Shown: positions 49,509 to 55,636 of the stretch, piece by piece
Position numbering within the stretch: the first letter of the stretch is position 1
Layout of the letters: every line of letters begins with the position of its first letter
Made by a program: the position numbers and the translations under genes
The notes under the pieces: model-generated
What the model was told of the DNA's origin: nothing
Database searches by the model: none
Seen by the model: only the letters and a program-made list of their open reading frames with translations
Assembly (NCBI GenBank): GCA_031763025.1
Contig: JASSKH010000011.1
Span: forward strand, 1,240,001 to 1,304,000
Direction: 5' to 3'
DNA from: Macrocystis pyrifera
Taxonomy: Eukaryota; Sar; Phaeophyceae; Laminariales; Laminariaceae
Length of the DNA: 64,000 nt

Positions 49509-51761
49509 GCTGCTGCTACTACTACTACTACTACTATTAATACTGCGGCTGTTGTAACCATGGAGGGAGCTTGTATCTCTCTAGGATTGAAGAATCGACA
49601 CGGACACTGGTTGTGCTGAATGTCGACGGATATACCAGGTAAATAGAAAGAAGGGTTTAATGTGAAGAACACGCGCGCCACGTTTATTTACCGACTATTG
49701 ATCCTAAAGCTGCGAAACACTATTGCTCAGGGTTTGACGGGCATGTGGAGGACTACTACCACTACCTTTCCAACGAGACGTACGAGTGGATCACCAAGGC
49801 CTTGGGAGAGTGCTGCCCTTCCGGACGAGTGGTGTCAGTGCTGGAGGGGGGGTATTCGCTGGAGGCTAGGGTATCGCGCGCTAAGGCCGCCCAGCAGGTA
49901 TGATAAGAGTATAGTATGGTGCGGTGTGGTGTGGTATCGTATGGTACGCGGGGTGGCAGGGTACTTTAGTATCTGATAATAAGGCATGGTGTGGTATTTT
50001 GTGGTATTGTGTGGTGTATGGTATAGTGTATTACAGTATTATGTGTTCTGATGATACGGTGTTGTATAATATGGTATGGCGTGGTGTCGGTGATGGAGGG
50101 GGGGGTGTTCGCTGGAAGATACAGTGTCGCACGCTAAGGCCGCCCAGCAGGTATGATAGAGTACGGTATGGTGCGGTGTGGTGTGGTATCGTAAGGTATA
50201 GTATTGTGTGGTATGCGTTGTGGCAGGGTACTTTAGTATCTGATGTTGGTGATAATGTATGGTGTGGTGCAGTATGGTTAGGGTTATGGTGTGGAATAGT
50301 GTAGTGTGTTATGGTATGGTATGGTATGGTGTGGTGTGCGATGATGTGTTCTGGTAGAATACTGTGTGGTATAATATGGCGTGGTGTCGGTGCTGGAAAG
50401 AGGGTGTTCGCTGGAGACTAGAGTGTCACGCGCAAACGCCGACCAGCAGGTGCGGTAGAGTAGTATGGTTTGGTACGTTTTATCTTGGCCACAATATGTG
50501 ACCTACTGTACATAGTCTTGCGTCTCATTTCGATGCGGAATGGAATAAAAAATAGCCTTGCGACCATTCAACAATTACACTCGAGCCCTCCCCCCTTCCC
50601 CCCCCCCCCCTCCCTCCCTCCCGCGCCACAACAATTTTTCAGAATCATTCGAGCAACATCATCCTTCTGCCCCCCCTCCTCCCACCCCCACCCCCATCGC
50701 CACTCCCCTGCGCGTGCACATTTCCTGTTGTTTTTTTGTTATTTCAGGCTCGTGCCAACATGAAACGAGCGACGAAGCCTGAAGCTGTCGCGTCAAGCAG
50801 CGTCGCCGGGGGGGCGGCGGCGGCTGGCTCGGGCCCCGCGCGTCGCGAACGTCGTAGCCGCCCCGCGACTCGCGGCAGCGCCTCCTCGGCCAGCGGTCCC
50901 TCGGTTCCGATGGGTGCAAAGAATGCGCCGCTGCCGCCGCCGCCACCGCCGCCGCCGCCGCAGGCAGAAGAAGCACCGCGACCAGCGTCATCGTCGTCTG
51001 ATTTAATGTCGTCGTCATCGTCGTCGCTGCTCGGAGCGCCGTCAGCGGGAGTGGTCCCGATGGTAACTTCCTCTCCCGAGAAACGGTGCGCATCTGATGC
51101 GGGGACTATTTCAGGCGGCGTTCTTGGAACCGTTCCGGGAATCGTCCCGGGCACCGTTCCGAGGACCATTCCAGGCACCGTTCCGGGAAATTTCCCCGGA
51201 GCTGTTGTGCATATGTCGACCGTTTCGGCTGATACCGTTACGAACGTCGCCACCGCTGGAGAAATCTCTAAGCCGCCGCTCTCCTCCTCCGCCGTCGCCG
51301 CCGCCGCGCGTGTGGCTGTCGTAGCCCCCCGGGAAGCTAGAAGCGGGAGCGTTGATCGTGGTGGTGGTGGTGGTGGTGATGGCATTCGGACCAAAGCCGG
51401 TTCTGAGGTAACGGGCTTTGCCGCGGCTGGGACTACTGTAGCGGCGCCGGATGCGCCAGAGGAGCCGGTTTTGAGAGCGGAAGACGGTGGTCTCGTTCGC
51501 GGGGTAGTTTCACACGTGACCGCGCTGATGCAAGCCTGCGCCGGGCAAGAGTTTGTCCGGTCTCCTTCGGCCCAGGGGGCGGGGGGCAAGCATGTCGGAG
51601 GGTCGTCGAGGCTGTCGGGAGGAGGGGGGGGGGGAGAGGTGGGAGTGGGAGTGGGAAGTGTCGCGCGGTGTGTCGCCGGGAAGAAAAATGGCCGTGGTGG
51701 TGCCGTTAGAGGTGTGTTGAAGGTGTTGAAGGCGGAGGAGAGGGCGGCAATGCAGGTCTAA
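22960..51761 (+). CDS. Histone deacetylase (class II-like), 15 exons, complete frame
   Basis: Zn-dependent lysine deacetylase, probably nuclear. Exons: 22960-23454, 26236-26516, 27047-27141, 28648-28739, 30056-30268, 32469-32642, 32863-32939, 33658-33756, 34495-34578, 38322-38437, 40385-40469, 45493-45574, 47517-47571, 49731-49897, 50748-51761. All phases agree; the total is 3129 nt, or 1042 residues plus stop. The deacetylase domain spans about residues 245-705. Visible motifs are VRPPGHHAGP (His471/His472), GFCLLNNAAIGAAYAR, VDIDIHHGNGT (zinc ligands Asp525 and His527), ISAGFDGH (Asp652) and LEGGYS (Tyr691). The full catalytic set is present, so activity is expected. A Gly/Thr-rich head and a Ser/Pro-rich 338-residue tail flank the domain. 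Introns average about 1.8 kb and are full of MITEs and minisatellites. The start codon and exons 1-2 are least certain. Confidence 0.88.
23455..26235. other. HDAC1 intron 1 with two minisatellites
   Basis: 25200-25660 is built from roughly 24-bp units around GGCACTACAGTAGACACTGC. 25850-26215 has degenerate units around CCTCGAACCGTTCCTCG. The rest shows no convincing exon. Confidence 0.6.
26236..26516 (+). CDS. HDAC1 exon 2
   Basis: Acceptor TTCTTTCAG ends at 26235 and donor GTGAGT starts at 26517. It begins EGSAPDGSLE and ends in RTLVVYPTECLLHM, which corresponds to the start of the deacetylase fold (usually ...vYde.mllH). Phase 0 in, phase 2 out. Confidence 0.7.
26900..27030. repeat. TAC/CTA trinucleotide microsatellite
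   Basis: Almost pure ACT repeats with a few GCT and AAA interruptions, immediately 5' of exon 3. Confidence 0.9.
27047..27141 (+). CDS. HDAC1 exon 3
   Basis: Acceptor CTGGCAG, donor GTGAAA. It encodes GSEEFEGHQEAPKRLELLCG plus ENGALRRQAFR, the family's 'H.E.P.Rl..i' segment. The incoming G completes the Met split by intron 2. Confidence 0.85.
28017..28126 (-). mobile_element. MITE copy in HDAC1 intron 3
   Basis: Slightly longer (110 bp) because of an insertion ACTGT after GGGGGACCAT; TA on the left flank, CA on the right. Confidence 0.85.
28648..28739 (+). CDS. HDAC1 exon 4, GC donor
   Basis: Acceptor GTGCTGTCAG. It encodes LEWADPLDIKPAVISDLLRV then HEYDYLLHIQ (family pattern 'eeLlrVHs.eYl'). 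It must end at CAG before GCAAGA (28740), a GC-AG intron; the next exon starts in the required phase 0. Confidence 0.85.
29001..29245. repeat. Degenerate GGTTC array
   Basis: Irregular TTCGGTTTGGTTCG units, a weaker relative of the perfect array at 4461-4680. It lies in HDAC1 intron 4. Confidence 0.8.
29490..29900. repeat. ~35-bp minisatellite in HDAC1 intron 4
   Basis: About a dozen units around GAGCGTGCTCCGTGTCTGGC followed by CAATCAAAAT. Frames are open by repetition only. Confidence 0.85.
30056..30268 (+). CDS. HDAC1 exon 5, low-complexity insert
   Basis: Acceptor GTCAATAG, donor GTGAGG. It starts ERCEGASSGAP directly after YLLHIQ and carries a Pro- and Ala/Ser-rich insert ending SPSSKGRAT. 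Phase 0 both ends (71 codons). This insert lengthens the loop before the 'DTyvS' segment. Confidence 0.75.
30597..31000. repeat. Second block of the GTCAGTCAAG hairpin minisatellite
   Basis: Five units of about 90 bp carrying GGGCGGTCAGTCAAGGGGTC, (A)CCGCGGCCTCCTGCTGCGGA and TACCGC. They share the hairpin core of the 5690-7310 array but have their own CTGCTGCGGATACCGC segment. Confidence 0.85.
31597..31710 (+). repeat. PCT-1 end + C-tract + PCT-2 end + C-rich
   Basis: CATGCATGATATCGAGTACA plus a C-run is followed at once by CCGTCTCGAAACGGATGCGT through AAGCAACAAATGAGTACGCC. The same two-module order occurs in the minus-strand copy at 56625-57172. Confidence 0.8.
31740..32468. repeat. ~36-bp minisatellite abutting exon 6
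   Basis: About 20 units around GACGGTTTCTGCTTGTGCCG then TTTCGTCCAAGTTTTC. The last unit contains the acceptor TTTCGTCCAAG used for exon 6. A 423-residue frame (31716-32987) runs through the array into the exon; upstream of 32469 it is repeat-derived. Confidence 0.85.
32469..32642 (+). CDS. HDAC1 exon 6
   Basis: The phase-0 acceptor CGTCCAAG ends at 32468 (alternative phase-0 acceptor at 32507); donor GTGAGA starts at 32643. After a Ser-rich start come FAPDPGYVDVDTRVSKESYE and AARMAAGAVILA, matching the family's 'DtyvSpgSyeaA..AaGa' helix. Confidence 0.85.
32863..32939 (+). CDS. HDAC1 exon 7, catalytic GHH
   Basis: Acceptor GCACCCCAG, donor GTGAGT. It encodes VDRVVGGKNQNAFVAVRPPG followed by HHAGP, the active-site His pair. 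Phase 0 in, 2 out. Confidence 0.95.
32962..33012 (+). repeat. PCT-1 repeat, short truncated copy
   Basis: CGACCATACGACTACGGTCA TGCATGATAATGAATA followed by a C-run; only the last ~50 bp of the family are present, 20 bp after exon 7. Confidence 0.8.
33658..33756 (+). CDS. HDAC1 exon 8
   Basis: Acceptor TTTTTGCAG, donor GTGCAG. It encodes GSVPSASFWKNPGMNSSGFC then LLNNAAIGAAYA(R), the family block 'GFClfNNvAiaA.ya'. Confidence 0.95.
   Translation, partial: GVCAFCIVLEESRDEQQRILPSQQRRHRCCLR
33922..34026 (-). mobile_element. MITE copy in HDAC1 intron 8
   Basis: 105-bp copy with left terminus TTACGGAGG; right flank TA, left flank TG. Confidence 0.85.
34495..34578 (+). CDS. HDAC1 exon 9, zinc-binding DxDxHHGN
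   Basis: Acceptor GATGGGAAG, donor GTGCGA. It encodes YGRSGEVSRVAIVDIDIHHG then NGTEEIV. It holds two zinc ligands (second Asp and first His of DIDIHH). The acceptor has a T-rich tract 25 bp upstream. Confidence 0.95.
34744..34922. repeat. Direct duplication with self-inverted ends
   Basis: AAGGRCCGTTTGGTATTCAT through CTATACGGTCCTTATATT and GGCCAGACCACTACAGTAGG is present at 34744-34822 and 34843-34922. In the second copy ATAAGGACCGT and ACGGTCCTTAT form a perfect 11-bp inverted pair. A 21-bp MITE left end lies between the copies. Confidence 0.85.
34822..34842 (+). mobile_element. MITE left-end fragment
   Basis: TTACGGGGGACCATAATAT only; TA precedes it. It looks like the remnant of a copy destroyed by the local duplication. 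Confidence 0.65.
34951..35152 (-). mobile_element. MITE copy interrupted by another MITE
   Basis: Left part 34951-34988 and right part 35103-35152 join into one ordinary MITE. The break is exactly at the TA of the consensus TTGTTAGTAAAAAT, and that TA is duplicated around the inner copy. TA also flanks the outer element. Confidence 0.9.
34989..35102 (+). mobile_element. Inner MITE copy
   Basis: Complete copy (114 bp, with a small CCTGGTAC insertion near its GTATAC) nested inside the 34951-35152 copy in opposite orientation, flanked by TA at 34987-34988 and 35103-35104. Confidence 0.9.
35919..36055 (+). repeat. PCT-2 repeat ending in C-tract
   Basis: AACGTAATTAGCGCCCGTGT, then GTTGGAGGTGTCTC, CGGTGCTCTGTCTCCAAAGG and AGGCAAGCAAGAGATGATTA, followed by a C-run. 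The best match is the copy at 36549-36680. Confidence 0.8.
36058..36315 (+). repeat. PCT-1 repeat, truncated copy with 24-nt C-run
   Basis: Homology begins at AATTCATTCTACGCTGTTATCC and runs to GATATCGAGTACA and a run of 24 C (36292-36315). It is immediately preceded by the C-tract of the PCT-2 copy. Confidence 0.8.
36325..36428 (+). repeat. PCT-1 repeat, truncated copy
   Basis: Begins at the GGTCGGTGAAAACCCG block and ends CATGAATTTTGAGTACA plus a C-run. The start point is close to that of the 54563 copy. Confidence 0.8.
36549..36680 (+). repeat. PCT-2 repeat ending in C-tract
   Basis: AACGTAATGAGCGCCCAATT through GGTGCTCCGTCTCGAAAGGG to CAAGCAACAAATGAGTACGC and a C-run. The 3' motif ATGAGTACRCCC is shared with PCT-1. 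Confidence 0.8.
37060..37163 (+). mobile_element. MITE copy, eroded
   Basis: Left end TTACGGTGGTCC, right end CCCCCGTAC; TATT precedes. Clearly related over the full length. Confidence 0.8.
37310..37414 (+). mobile_element. MITE copy
   Basis: 105-bp copy with TTACGGGGGTCC at left and CCCCCGTGA at right; TA follows. Confidence 0.88.
37570..37671 (+). mobile_element. MITE copy
   Basis: 102-bp copy, centre shortened at ATACAAAGCC; TA flanks both ends. Confidence 0.9.
37846..37959 (-). mobile_element. MITE copy carrying TACCTGGTA insertion
   Basis: Left TIR eroded (GTTCGGGTGACC), right TIR CCTCCGTAA. Where other copies read ATATATAGGTTTTT, this one reads ATATATACCTGGTAGGTTTTT, a 7-bp insertion at TA. 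Confidence 0.85.
38036..38243. mobile_element. Small GATCT-rich inverted-repeat element
   Basis: Left end GCACGTGGGACGGATAGATC and right end GATCTATCTGATCTGTCCGA plus GGTGCG are imperfect inverted copies. They are similar to the hAT-like TIR CACACCCCGGACAG. Internally ATCATCTACAGATAG repeats. No target duplication was found. Confidence 0.5.
38322..38437 (+). CDS. HDAC1 exon 10
   Basis: Acceptor CTACCCCCCAG, donor GTGACG. It encodes WPPVTKTVYKPWLDQGDADN then VFFGSVSLQDKDSFYPAS(G), aligned with the 'fisiH..gfYPgTG' segment of the fold. The incoming C completes a Ser codon. Confidence 0.9.
38634..38712. repeat. AGCAGT/CAG microsatellite
   Basis: GTAGCAGTAGCAGCAGCAGC repeats in HDAC1 intron 10. 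The open poly-Ser frame is incidental. Confidence 0.9.
39086..39358. mobile_element. hAT-like MITE with exact 8-bp target duplication
   Basis: Starts CACACCTAGGACAGATGAGC and ends GATCTGTCCGAGCTGTA; the two ends match at 11 of 14 terminal positions in inverted orientation. GAAGGTTG flanks it on both sides (39078-39085 and 39359-39366). It is 273 bp and rich in GATCTA and AGCTCAT words, with no transposase. The TIR resembles that of the 3075-bp element at 42286. Confidence 0.75.
40385..40469 (+). CDS. HDAC1 exon 11
   Basis: Acceptor AACGCCAG, donor GTGAGT. It encodes GTEEEHFDSNDNIVNVSLSA then LGPPPGEE(G), the 'niVNvPL' loop. Phase 1 in, 2 out. Confidence 0.88.
40600..40960. repeat. ~35-bp minisatellite in HDAC1 intron 11
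   Basis: About nine units around CTTTCCTTATCCTAGCTGCC then ATTTTG. Hydrophobic frames across it (40470-40990) are repeat translations, not membrane proteins. Confidence 0.85.
42101..42205 (+). mobile_element. MITE copy
   Basis: Complete copy, TA on both sides; it shares its right TA (42206-42207) with the next MITE copy. Confidence 0.9.
42208..42285 (+). mobile_element. MITE copy, left part (split by hAT-like element)
   Basis: TTACGGGAGTCCATAGTAAA up to CTAACAATATTC. The rest of the same MITE resumes at 45361. CAATATTC, its last 8 bp here, is the hAT target duplication. Confidence 0.9.
42296..42960. repeat. 42-bp satellite, left array of hAT-like element
   Basis: Units around AGCTCAAGCCTTCAAAACAT then GTGCAGATGAGCTACCGCCT AT, with variants carrying AGCTCATGTAGCTCCTAT. 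The palindrome GAGCTAGCTC recurs. Same orientation as the right array. Confidence 0.9.
43529..44023 (-). pseudogene. hAT transposase C-terminal remnant
   Basis: The minus-strand frame contains RSSLSAAYAEMVLFLNGNQD, resembling the last helix of the hAT dimerisation region (pattern 'r..Ls...aemLvfLngN'). In a neighbouring frame (43659-43970) LAWSALLRVLCI resembles the preceding 'LA.lAr.vLcIp' block, so a frameshift is likely. The catalytic part is absent. Family assignment rests on these two short matches and on the element's TIR and 8-bp duplication. Confidence 0.5.
44755..45345. repeat. 42-bp satellite, right array of hAT-like element
   Basis: About ten units as in the left array. Because 42 is a multiple of 3, a frame repeating PIAQASKTCADELP stays open (44740-45066); it is not evidence of a gene. 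Confidence 0.9.
45361..45395 (+). mobile_element. MITE copy, right part (split by hAT-like element)
   Basis: CAATATTCGGTCCTATTTAC to CCCCCGTAA, followed by TA. It completes the copy begun at 42208. Confidence 0.9.
45493..45574 (+). CDS. HDAC1 exon 12
   Basis: Acceptor AAATTTCCAG, donor GTGAGG. It encodes KKRALTKTKLTEYVNKAGAE then FMQKCQR, the helix preceding the 'FsPDLliiSAG' strand. Phase 2 in, 0 out. Confidence 0.88.
46017..46110. repeat. 25-bp tandem repeat with PstI-like palindrome
   Basis: Four units of GGACTGCAGTCAGTRCCGTTTGGG. A CTGCAGTC word also occurs in a dispersed repeat at 30432, 38823, 38885 and 39675. Confidence 0.85.
46330..46565. repeat. ~18-bp minisatellite
   Basis: ACCCCCTCTGCCAAAAGT units. 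The minus strand gives a Gly-rich GRGGTF repeat frame (46175-46624) that I do not take as coding. Confidence 0.85.
47287..47391 (-). mobile_element. MITE copy in HDAC1 intron 12
   Basis: 105 bp, right terminus eroded to GCCACCCGTAA; TA flanks both sides. Confidence 0.87.
47517..47571 (+). CDS. HDAC1 exon 13
   Basis: Acceptor TTTCGCGGCAG, donor GTGAGC; only 55 bp. It encodes TLLARLKDFSPDLLIISA(G), the strand leading to the third zinc ligand. Confidence 0.95.
47595..47699 (+). mobile_element. MITE copy in HDAC1 intron 13
   Basis: 105 bp, first base C instead of T; TA at 47593-47594 and 47700-47701. It starts 24 bp after exon 13. Confidence 0.88.
48170..48305. repeat. Short minisatellite in HDAC1 intron 13
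   Basis: AAGAGGCCCGAGAAAA-type units of 25-30 bp. A dispersed unassigned segment follows at 48430-48960 with no recognised protein. Confidence 0.7.
49321..49545. repeat. CTA trinucleotide microsatellite
   Basis: Almost pure ACT units with CCACTA variants, about 190 bp before exon 14. Confidence 0.9.
49731..49897 (+). CDS. HDAC1 exon 14, last catalytic exon
   Basis: Acceptor ATTGCTCAG, donor GTATGA. It encodes GFDGHVEDYYHYLSNETYEW, ITKALGECCPSGR and VVSVLEGGYSLEARVSRAKA AQQ. It holds the third zinc ligand (Asp of GFDGH) and the catalytic Tyr of EGGY. Confidence 0.95.
50060..50460. repeat. Two decayed tandem copies of exon 14's 3' end plus donor
   Basis: GTGTCGGTGATGGAGG...AAGGCCGCCCAGCAGGTATG (about 50084-50155) and GTGTCGGTGCTGGAAAG...GCCGACCAGCAGGTGCGG (about 50384-50455) repeat the exon end at 49815-49905. 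GTGCGGTGTGGTGTGGTATC and GGCAGGGTACTTTAGTATCT from the intron are repeated too. Period about 250-300 bp. Frames are broken within the EGGY region. Confidence 0.85.
50748..51761 (+). CDS. HDAC1 exon 15, Ser/Pro/Ala-rich C-terminal tail
   Basis: Acceptor GTTATTTCAG. A 337-residue frame starts ARANMKRATKPEAVASS and ends at TAA 51759-51761. It is low-complexity, with poly-Pro, poly-Ser, a degenerate GTVPGIVPGTVPRTIPG repeat (51120-51205) and Gly runs. No domain is recognised. The opposite strand is also open for 281 codons (50744-51589); it is a shadow. Confidence 0.75.
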   Translation, partial: ARANMKRATKPEAVASSSVAGGAAAAGSGPARRERRSRPATRGSASSASGPSVPMGAKNAPLPPPPPPPPPQAEEAPRPASSSSDLMSSSSSSLLGAPSAGVVPMVTSSPEKRCASDAGTISGGVLGTVPGIVPGTVPRTIPGTVPGNFPGAVVHMSTVSADTVTNVATAGEISKPPLSSSAVAAAARVAVVAPREARSGSVDRGGGGGGDGIRTKAGSEVTGFAAAGTTVAAPDAPEEPVLRAEDGGLVRGVVSHVTALMQACAGQEFVRSPSAQGAGGKHVGGSSRLSGGGGGGEVGVGVGSVARCVAGKKNGRGGAVRGVLKVLKAEERAAMQV

Positions 51762-54700
51762 TGCAGGCAGCGCAGCCACCGCCGCATTGGTGGCAGCTTT
51801 TGGGGCGCGCGTGCGGTCATGCAAGTCTATTGCTACTGCTGAACCGACGGTTTATCGATGAGGGTGCGACCATGCAGGTCTATAGCGGAGGCAGCGTAAG
51901 CACGCAAAGACAAACACACACCCTCGAAAGTTTCCAAGCTGGTTGGTTTTCTAGACAACCATGATGATGCCAGGGTGCACACACCGAGCGATGCGTCTGT
52001 AGAAGGTTATCGAAGAGAATGATTTTTCCAAAACCGGCACTTTTGTTGTTTGTGCCTTTTTTGGATAAAATCGGCTTTGAAATTCGTCCTGGGGGGTGTG
52101 CTATCTTGATTATAGTATGCAATACTCGTGGCGCCCTCATGTTTGAGTCGGAGTGCTCCGATGTACTGGGCTCGGTTTTGGCGCGAGCGTGTATGGTACT
52201 GATGATGTCTTGTCTCCCTGCTGTATCCTGTTGAAGGCATCGGAGGTGGTGCACGGCAGTAATAGCAGTAGCGCGGTCCGCCTACTGCATGTGCTGTTCT
52301 TGTGTATTGGTATATTGTGACATTTTGATATTTGATTGATGTTTTGATGTTTTGCAAGTTGAAAATTGGAAGTGTGATAGCTTGAAGTTTGACGTTTTGA
52401 TATTTAGATGTTTTGCCATTTGAATGTCTCGAGCTACTTTTACATTTTTTATCGTGTAACATTTGTATGTGATGTTTGAATATGATACTGCGTATTTTTG
52501 TTGTTTAGCGATAGTTCGGTTTTTTTGTGTATCGATATTTCATTTTTTGCTCTAATAACTCCCCCCTGGTCCCCCGGTCACGTGATCTTGCGCAGTACGT
52601 GTGTATCACACCGTGTACGCTTAAACGTGTGTTTTCTATTTTCCATTTTAATACTTTGAGTTTCTCTTCGCGGTATTTTTTATCTCCTTGATCGGAGAAA
52701 CGGAAGACATGCAGCTACTGACTTATCTACCGACTCATGCCCGAGAGCAGCAATATGCTCACAGCAGACGTACTGAGCCCCGGTAGTTACCTAGTTGTTT
52801 GGCTAAATTTCTCGCAACTGAAGTCCGCCGCGCGTGATAAGATTTTCCGTTGTGTCCCCTTTCCCTGGTAGGAGAAGGCCTCCATGTGAAGTAACCCTTT
52901 TAGAAGTGCACCTACGGTTTTGGGGACCAAATACTTGCATTGCTCTGCAAAAAAACATACCATTCTGTCCCAAAGTATAGAACCGTTTATATTGAGTATT
53001 AATGGAGAAACGTCCTTATATTTCTGGACAGAGTGGTAAGAAACAGCCATCACCGCCCTTCCGCTGTTCGGGGGTTTTCCATCTTTTTTAAGGTTGCCTT
53101 GCGCTAAACACTGAGAAACAATGATGTCGACGTTCATGGCAACATGGCAAACACGTTAATACCTGCGAAACGCCTATTAATAGAGTATTGATGGGAAGCG
53201 TCGAAGCATGTTTTTTTGCGATATTTTTTATTGGGTACCTGGTATGAAACAAGCTATAACAACCGTCGACATAATTAAAGTCAACTGAGGGTCTATTTCT
53301 ATTTTTATGTTCGAGCTCCATGCAATACAAGCAACATGAGGCGAATCAAGTCTAAAGTACCCTGGCGGTACAGCAGTTTAATACCAGGTACGCGTAGCCT
53401 AGACGCACCACGGATGTTTTCTGTGTAATCGTAGATGGCTGACGCTATGTACATACATAGGTTGGAACAATAAAAGGTTTCGGTTAATGCACGTACAACG
53501 AACGAAAGATGAAAAACATCTTTAGATGACTCAATGCATCATAGATGATCGAATGAGCCGTAGATAGTTTTGGAGGAATCATAACTGGTTGGACGAACTC
53601 CAAATAGTCGGAACACCCAGCCCACCAACCACCGGTCGCTGAGAACATTTATGTGGGCGACAAAGTAATCGCCGGGCCTACTTACATACCGCTTCGAGTG
53701 TGACATACCAGGTAGGTGGGTGGGTGAGCCTCGAATGGTACGACAGACAGTATTACTGCCGCCACTTCAATAACGAAAACAAGTTTATTACTTTGCGCCA
53801 GGCGTACCAGTACATCATGAAAAAGGCGAGCTGTCCGCATGGCACCCCCCTCCCCCTCATGTACCCGCAGAGGAGTTCCACAAGTACCAAGCAATACCCC
53901 CGCATCTACGAAACATGCCCCTAAACCAAAAAAGGAACTCCTTCCTTCTCTTCTCTTGCTTTCCTTCAAAGATGTCGTACACAGCCGTTAAGGAACGGAC
54001 ACAGCCGCCAAGGAACGCGCCCCCCTCCACATGAATCTAGTACAATAAGTCTAAGGAGGCCGTGACGGGTCAAAACTACATAGACCGTCAACCGACACCA
54101 CCTTTGCTTCCCTTCGCTTCACTGTACACAGCTTTTTTTTTGCCGTTCGATCGACGCAAAAATCGCCAGACAAGAGATAACACAACGCAAGACACAAATT
54201 ATCTCTTCAGAGGTGAGGCAAGCAACACCGCCATACAGCCAGGCAGCGGATTAAAATCCGAAAGACACACGTCATCGTGTCAGCAGTCGCCGCCAAAACA
54301 AAAAACGACGACGACGAAAGGGCCCAATATACGCCAGAATCGCAGGAAAAACAAACACACCAGAACACGCCTCGAACCAACTCACGCAGCGCAACTAACT
54401 ATACGGCAAAGACAAACGTATCGTCAGGAACAGCAGAGGATAGCCCACTATCCAATTACCGTCATCTGTTGGCGAACACATACTCTCTATACCGTACCAT
54501 ACACCTCCACACAAAACAATTGTCAACTGGCAAGGCCAATATCCCCCCCCCCTCTCCCCGCGCCCGGTGAAAATCCGACGTGTTCCGTCCCGGCATGGTA
54601 GCGAAGCGAGGGTCTATCGTCATACGACTACGGCCATGCATGCCATGAGTACCCCCCCCCTCCCCCAACATCTCAACACAAAACTATCCTCTACTGGCAA

Positions 54701-55093
54701 TGACCACAGCCTATCGTCATGTAGATATCCCACATCCCACCCACCCACCCCCCCCCGACCACACCTCGAAAATAAAAACAGAAATCTACAGCCATAGACT
54801 AAAGCCTGATCATCATATGTAGATATACCACATCTCACCCCGAACCGATGCCTAGACGTTACATTGCAGGACACCAATGATGCCAACAAAAACGAGTTCT
54901 AAGAAATCCAGGCTGGCATCGGCAGGGAAGAGAAAACCAGGCTGAGATTCGCATGGGAACACGAAATCTACAGTAGGCTGAAATTACGCAGGGAAATAAG
55001 AAATTCAGACGCCGCTATACTGAAGGGAGTGTACAACGCACCCTTGCCGAAACGATGAACCTAGCCTGGGCCCTTACTTCTGCTTCTTTACTA
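51762..55093. other. Intergenic region between convergent HDAC genes
   Basis: It should hold both 3' UTRs. It contains a TTTTGATRTTT-rich stretch (52310-52440), TACCTGGTA or TACCAGGTA at 53234, 53383 and 53707, and a truncated PCT-1 copy (54563-54662). No gene is recognised; the 179-codon frame at 54062-54601 has no credible features. Confidence 0.6.
54563..54662 (+). repeat. PCT-1 repeat, truncated copy
   Basis: CCCGGTGAAAATCCGACGTG through CTACGGCCATGCATGCCATG AGTA and a C-run. Confidence 0.8.
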
Positions 55094-55636
55094 CTACGAG
55101 GTTTCCAGTATTGTCGTAGAGCACAGCCCACGGATATGACCTTTGAGGCAATCAAGCTCCGAAGGCAGTCCTGGGGTCTTCCCCGCCCCCGCCCCCCGCT
55201 CTTGCTCGTCACCCTCCGGGCCAACTCCCGTGCACGGTTCTGGTTCTTGTTTCTCTTTACCGTGCGCGCCACGACCACCCTCCCCCGAATCCCCGCAGCT
55301 ACCACCAACACTACCACCACCACCACCACCACCACCACCACCACCACCACCACCACCATCAACGGGGGTGGTGCTGTTGCTGATGATGACACGCGCACTG
55401 TCAGTAGCGCCTCTTGCAGAAGATGCGCCCACTGCACCAGGAGAGATCGATGCCGTCGCTACCGTCGCTACCGCCGCTGCTGCTGCCGCTGCTCCTGCTC
55501 CTGCTGCCGCTGGTGTGTCTGTTGCTGTCGTCGTGCTGTCCACTGGAGCGCAAACGTCTGCTTGAGCTACCTGGCAGCGGCGCTCCAGGACGGACACGAC
55601 CCGCCCGCAGCACAACCGTTCCGCCATCTTTACAAC
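55094..55636 (-). CDS. HDAC2 terminal exon
   Basis: The acceptor CCGACCCCAG precedes 55636. It encodes VVKMAERLCCGRVVSVLERR then CQVAQADVCAP, continuing EWLTRE from the previous exon as the family's '..l..cgrVvsvLEGGY' strand, with ERRC in place of EGGY. It then runs through an Ala- and Gly-rich tail (partly a CAC/GTG microsatellite at 55310-55360) to a stop at 55094. Confidence 0.75.
   Translation of the reverse strand, partial: VVKMAERLCCGRVVSVLERRCQVAQADVCAPVDSTTTATDTPAAAGAGAAAAAAAVATVATASISPGAVGASSARGATDSARVIISNSTTPVDGGGGGGGGGGGGGGGSVGGSCGDSGEGGRGAHGKEKQEPEPCTGVGPEGDEQERGAGAGKTPGLPSELDCLKGHIRGLCSTTILETS

Noticed and set aside
50744..51589. 281-codon minus-strand frame
   Set aside because: It is the mirror of HDAC1 exon 15, whose GC-rich triplet repeats leave both strands open.
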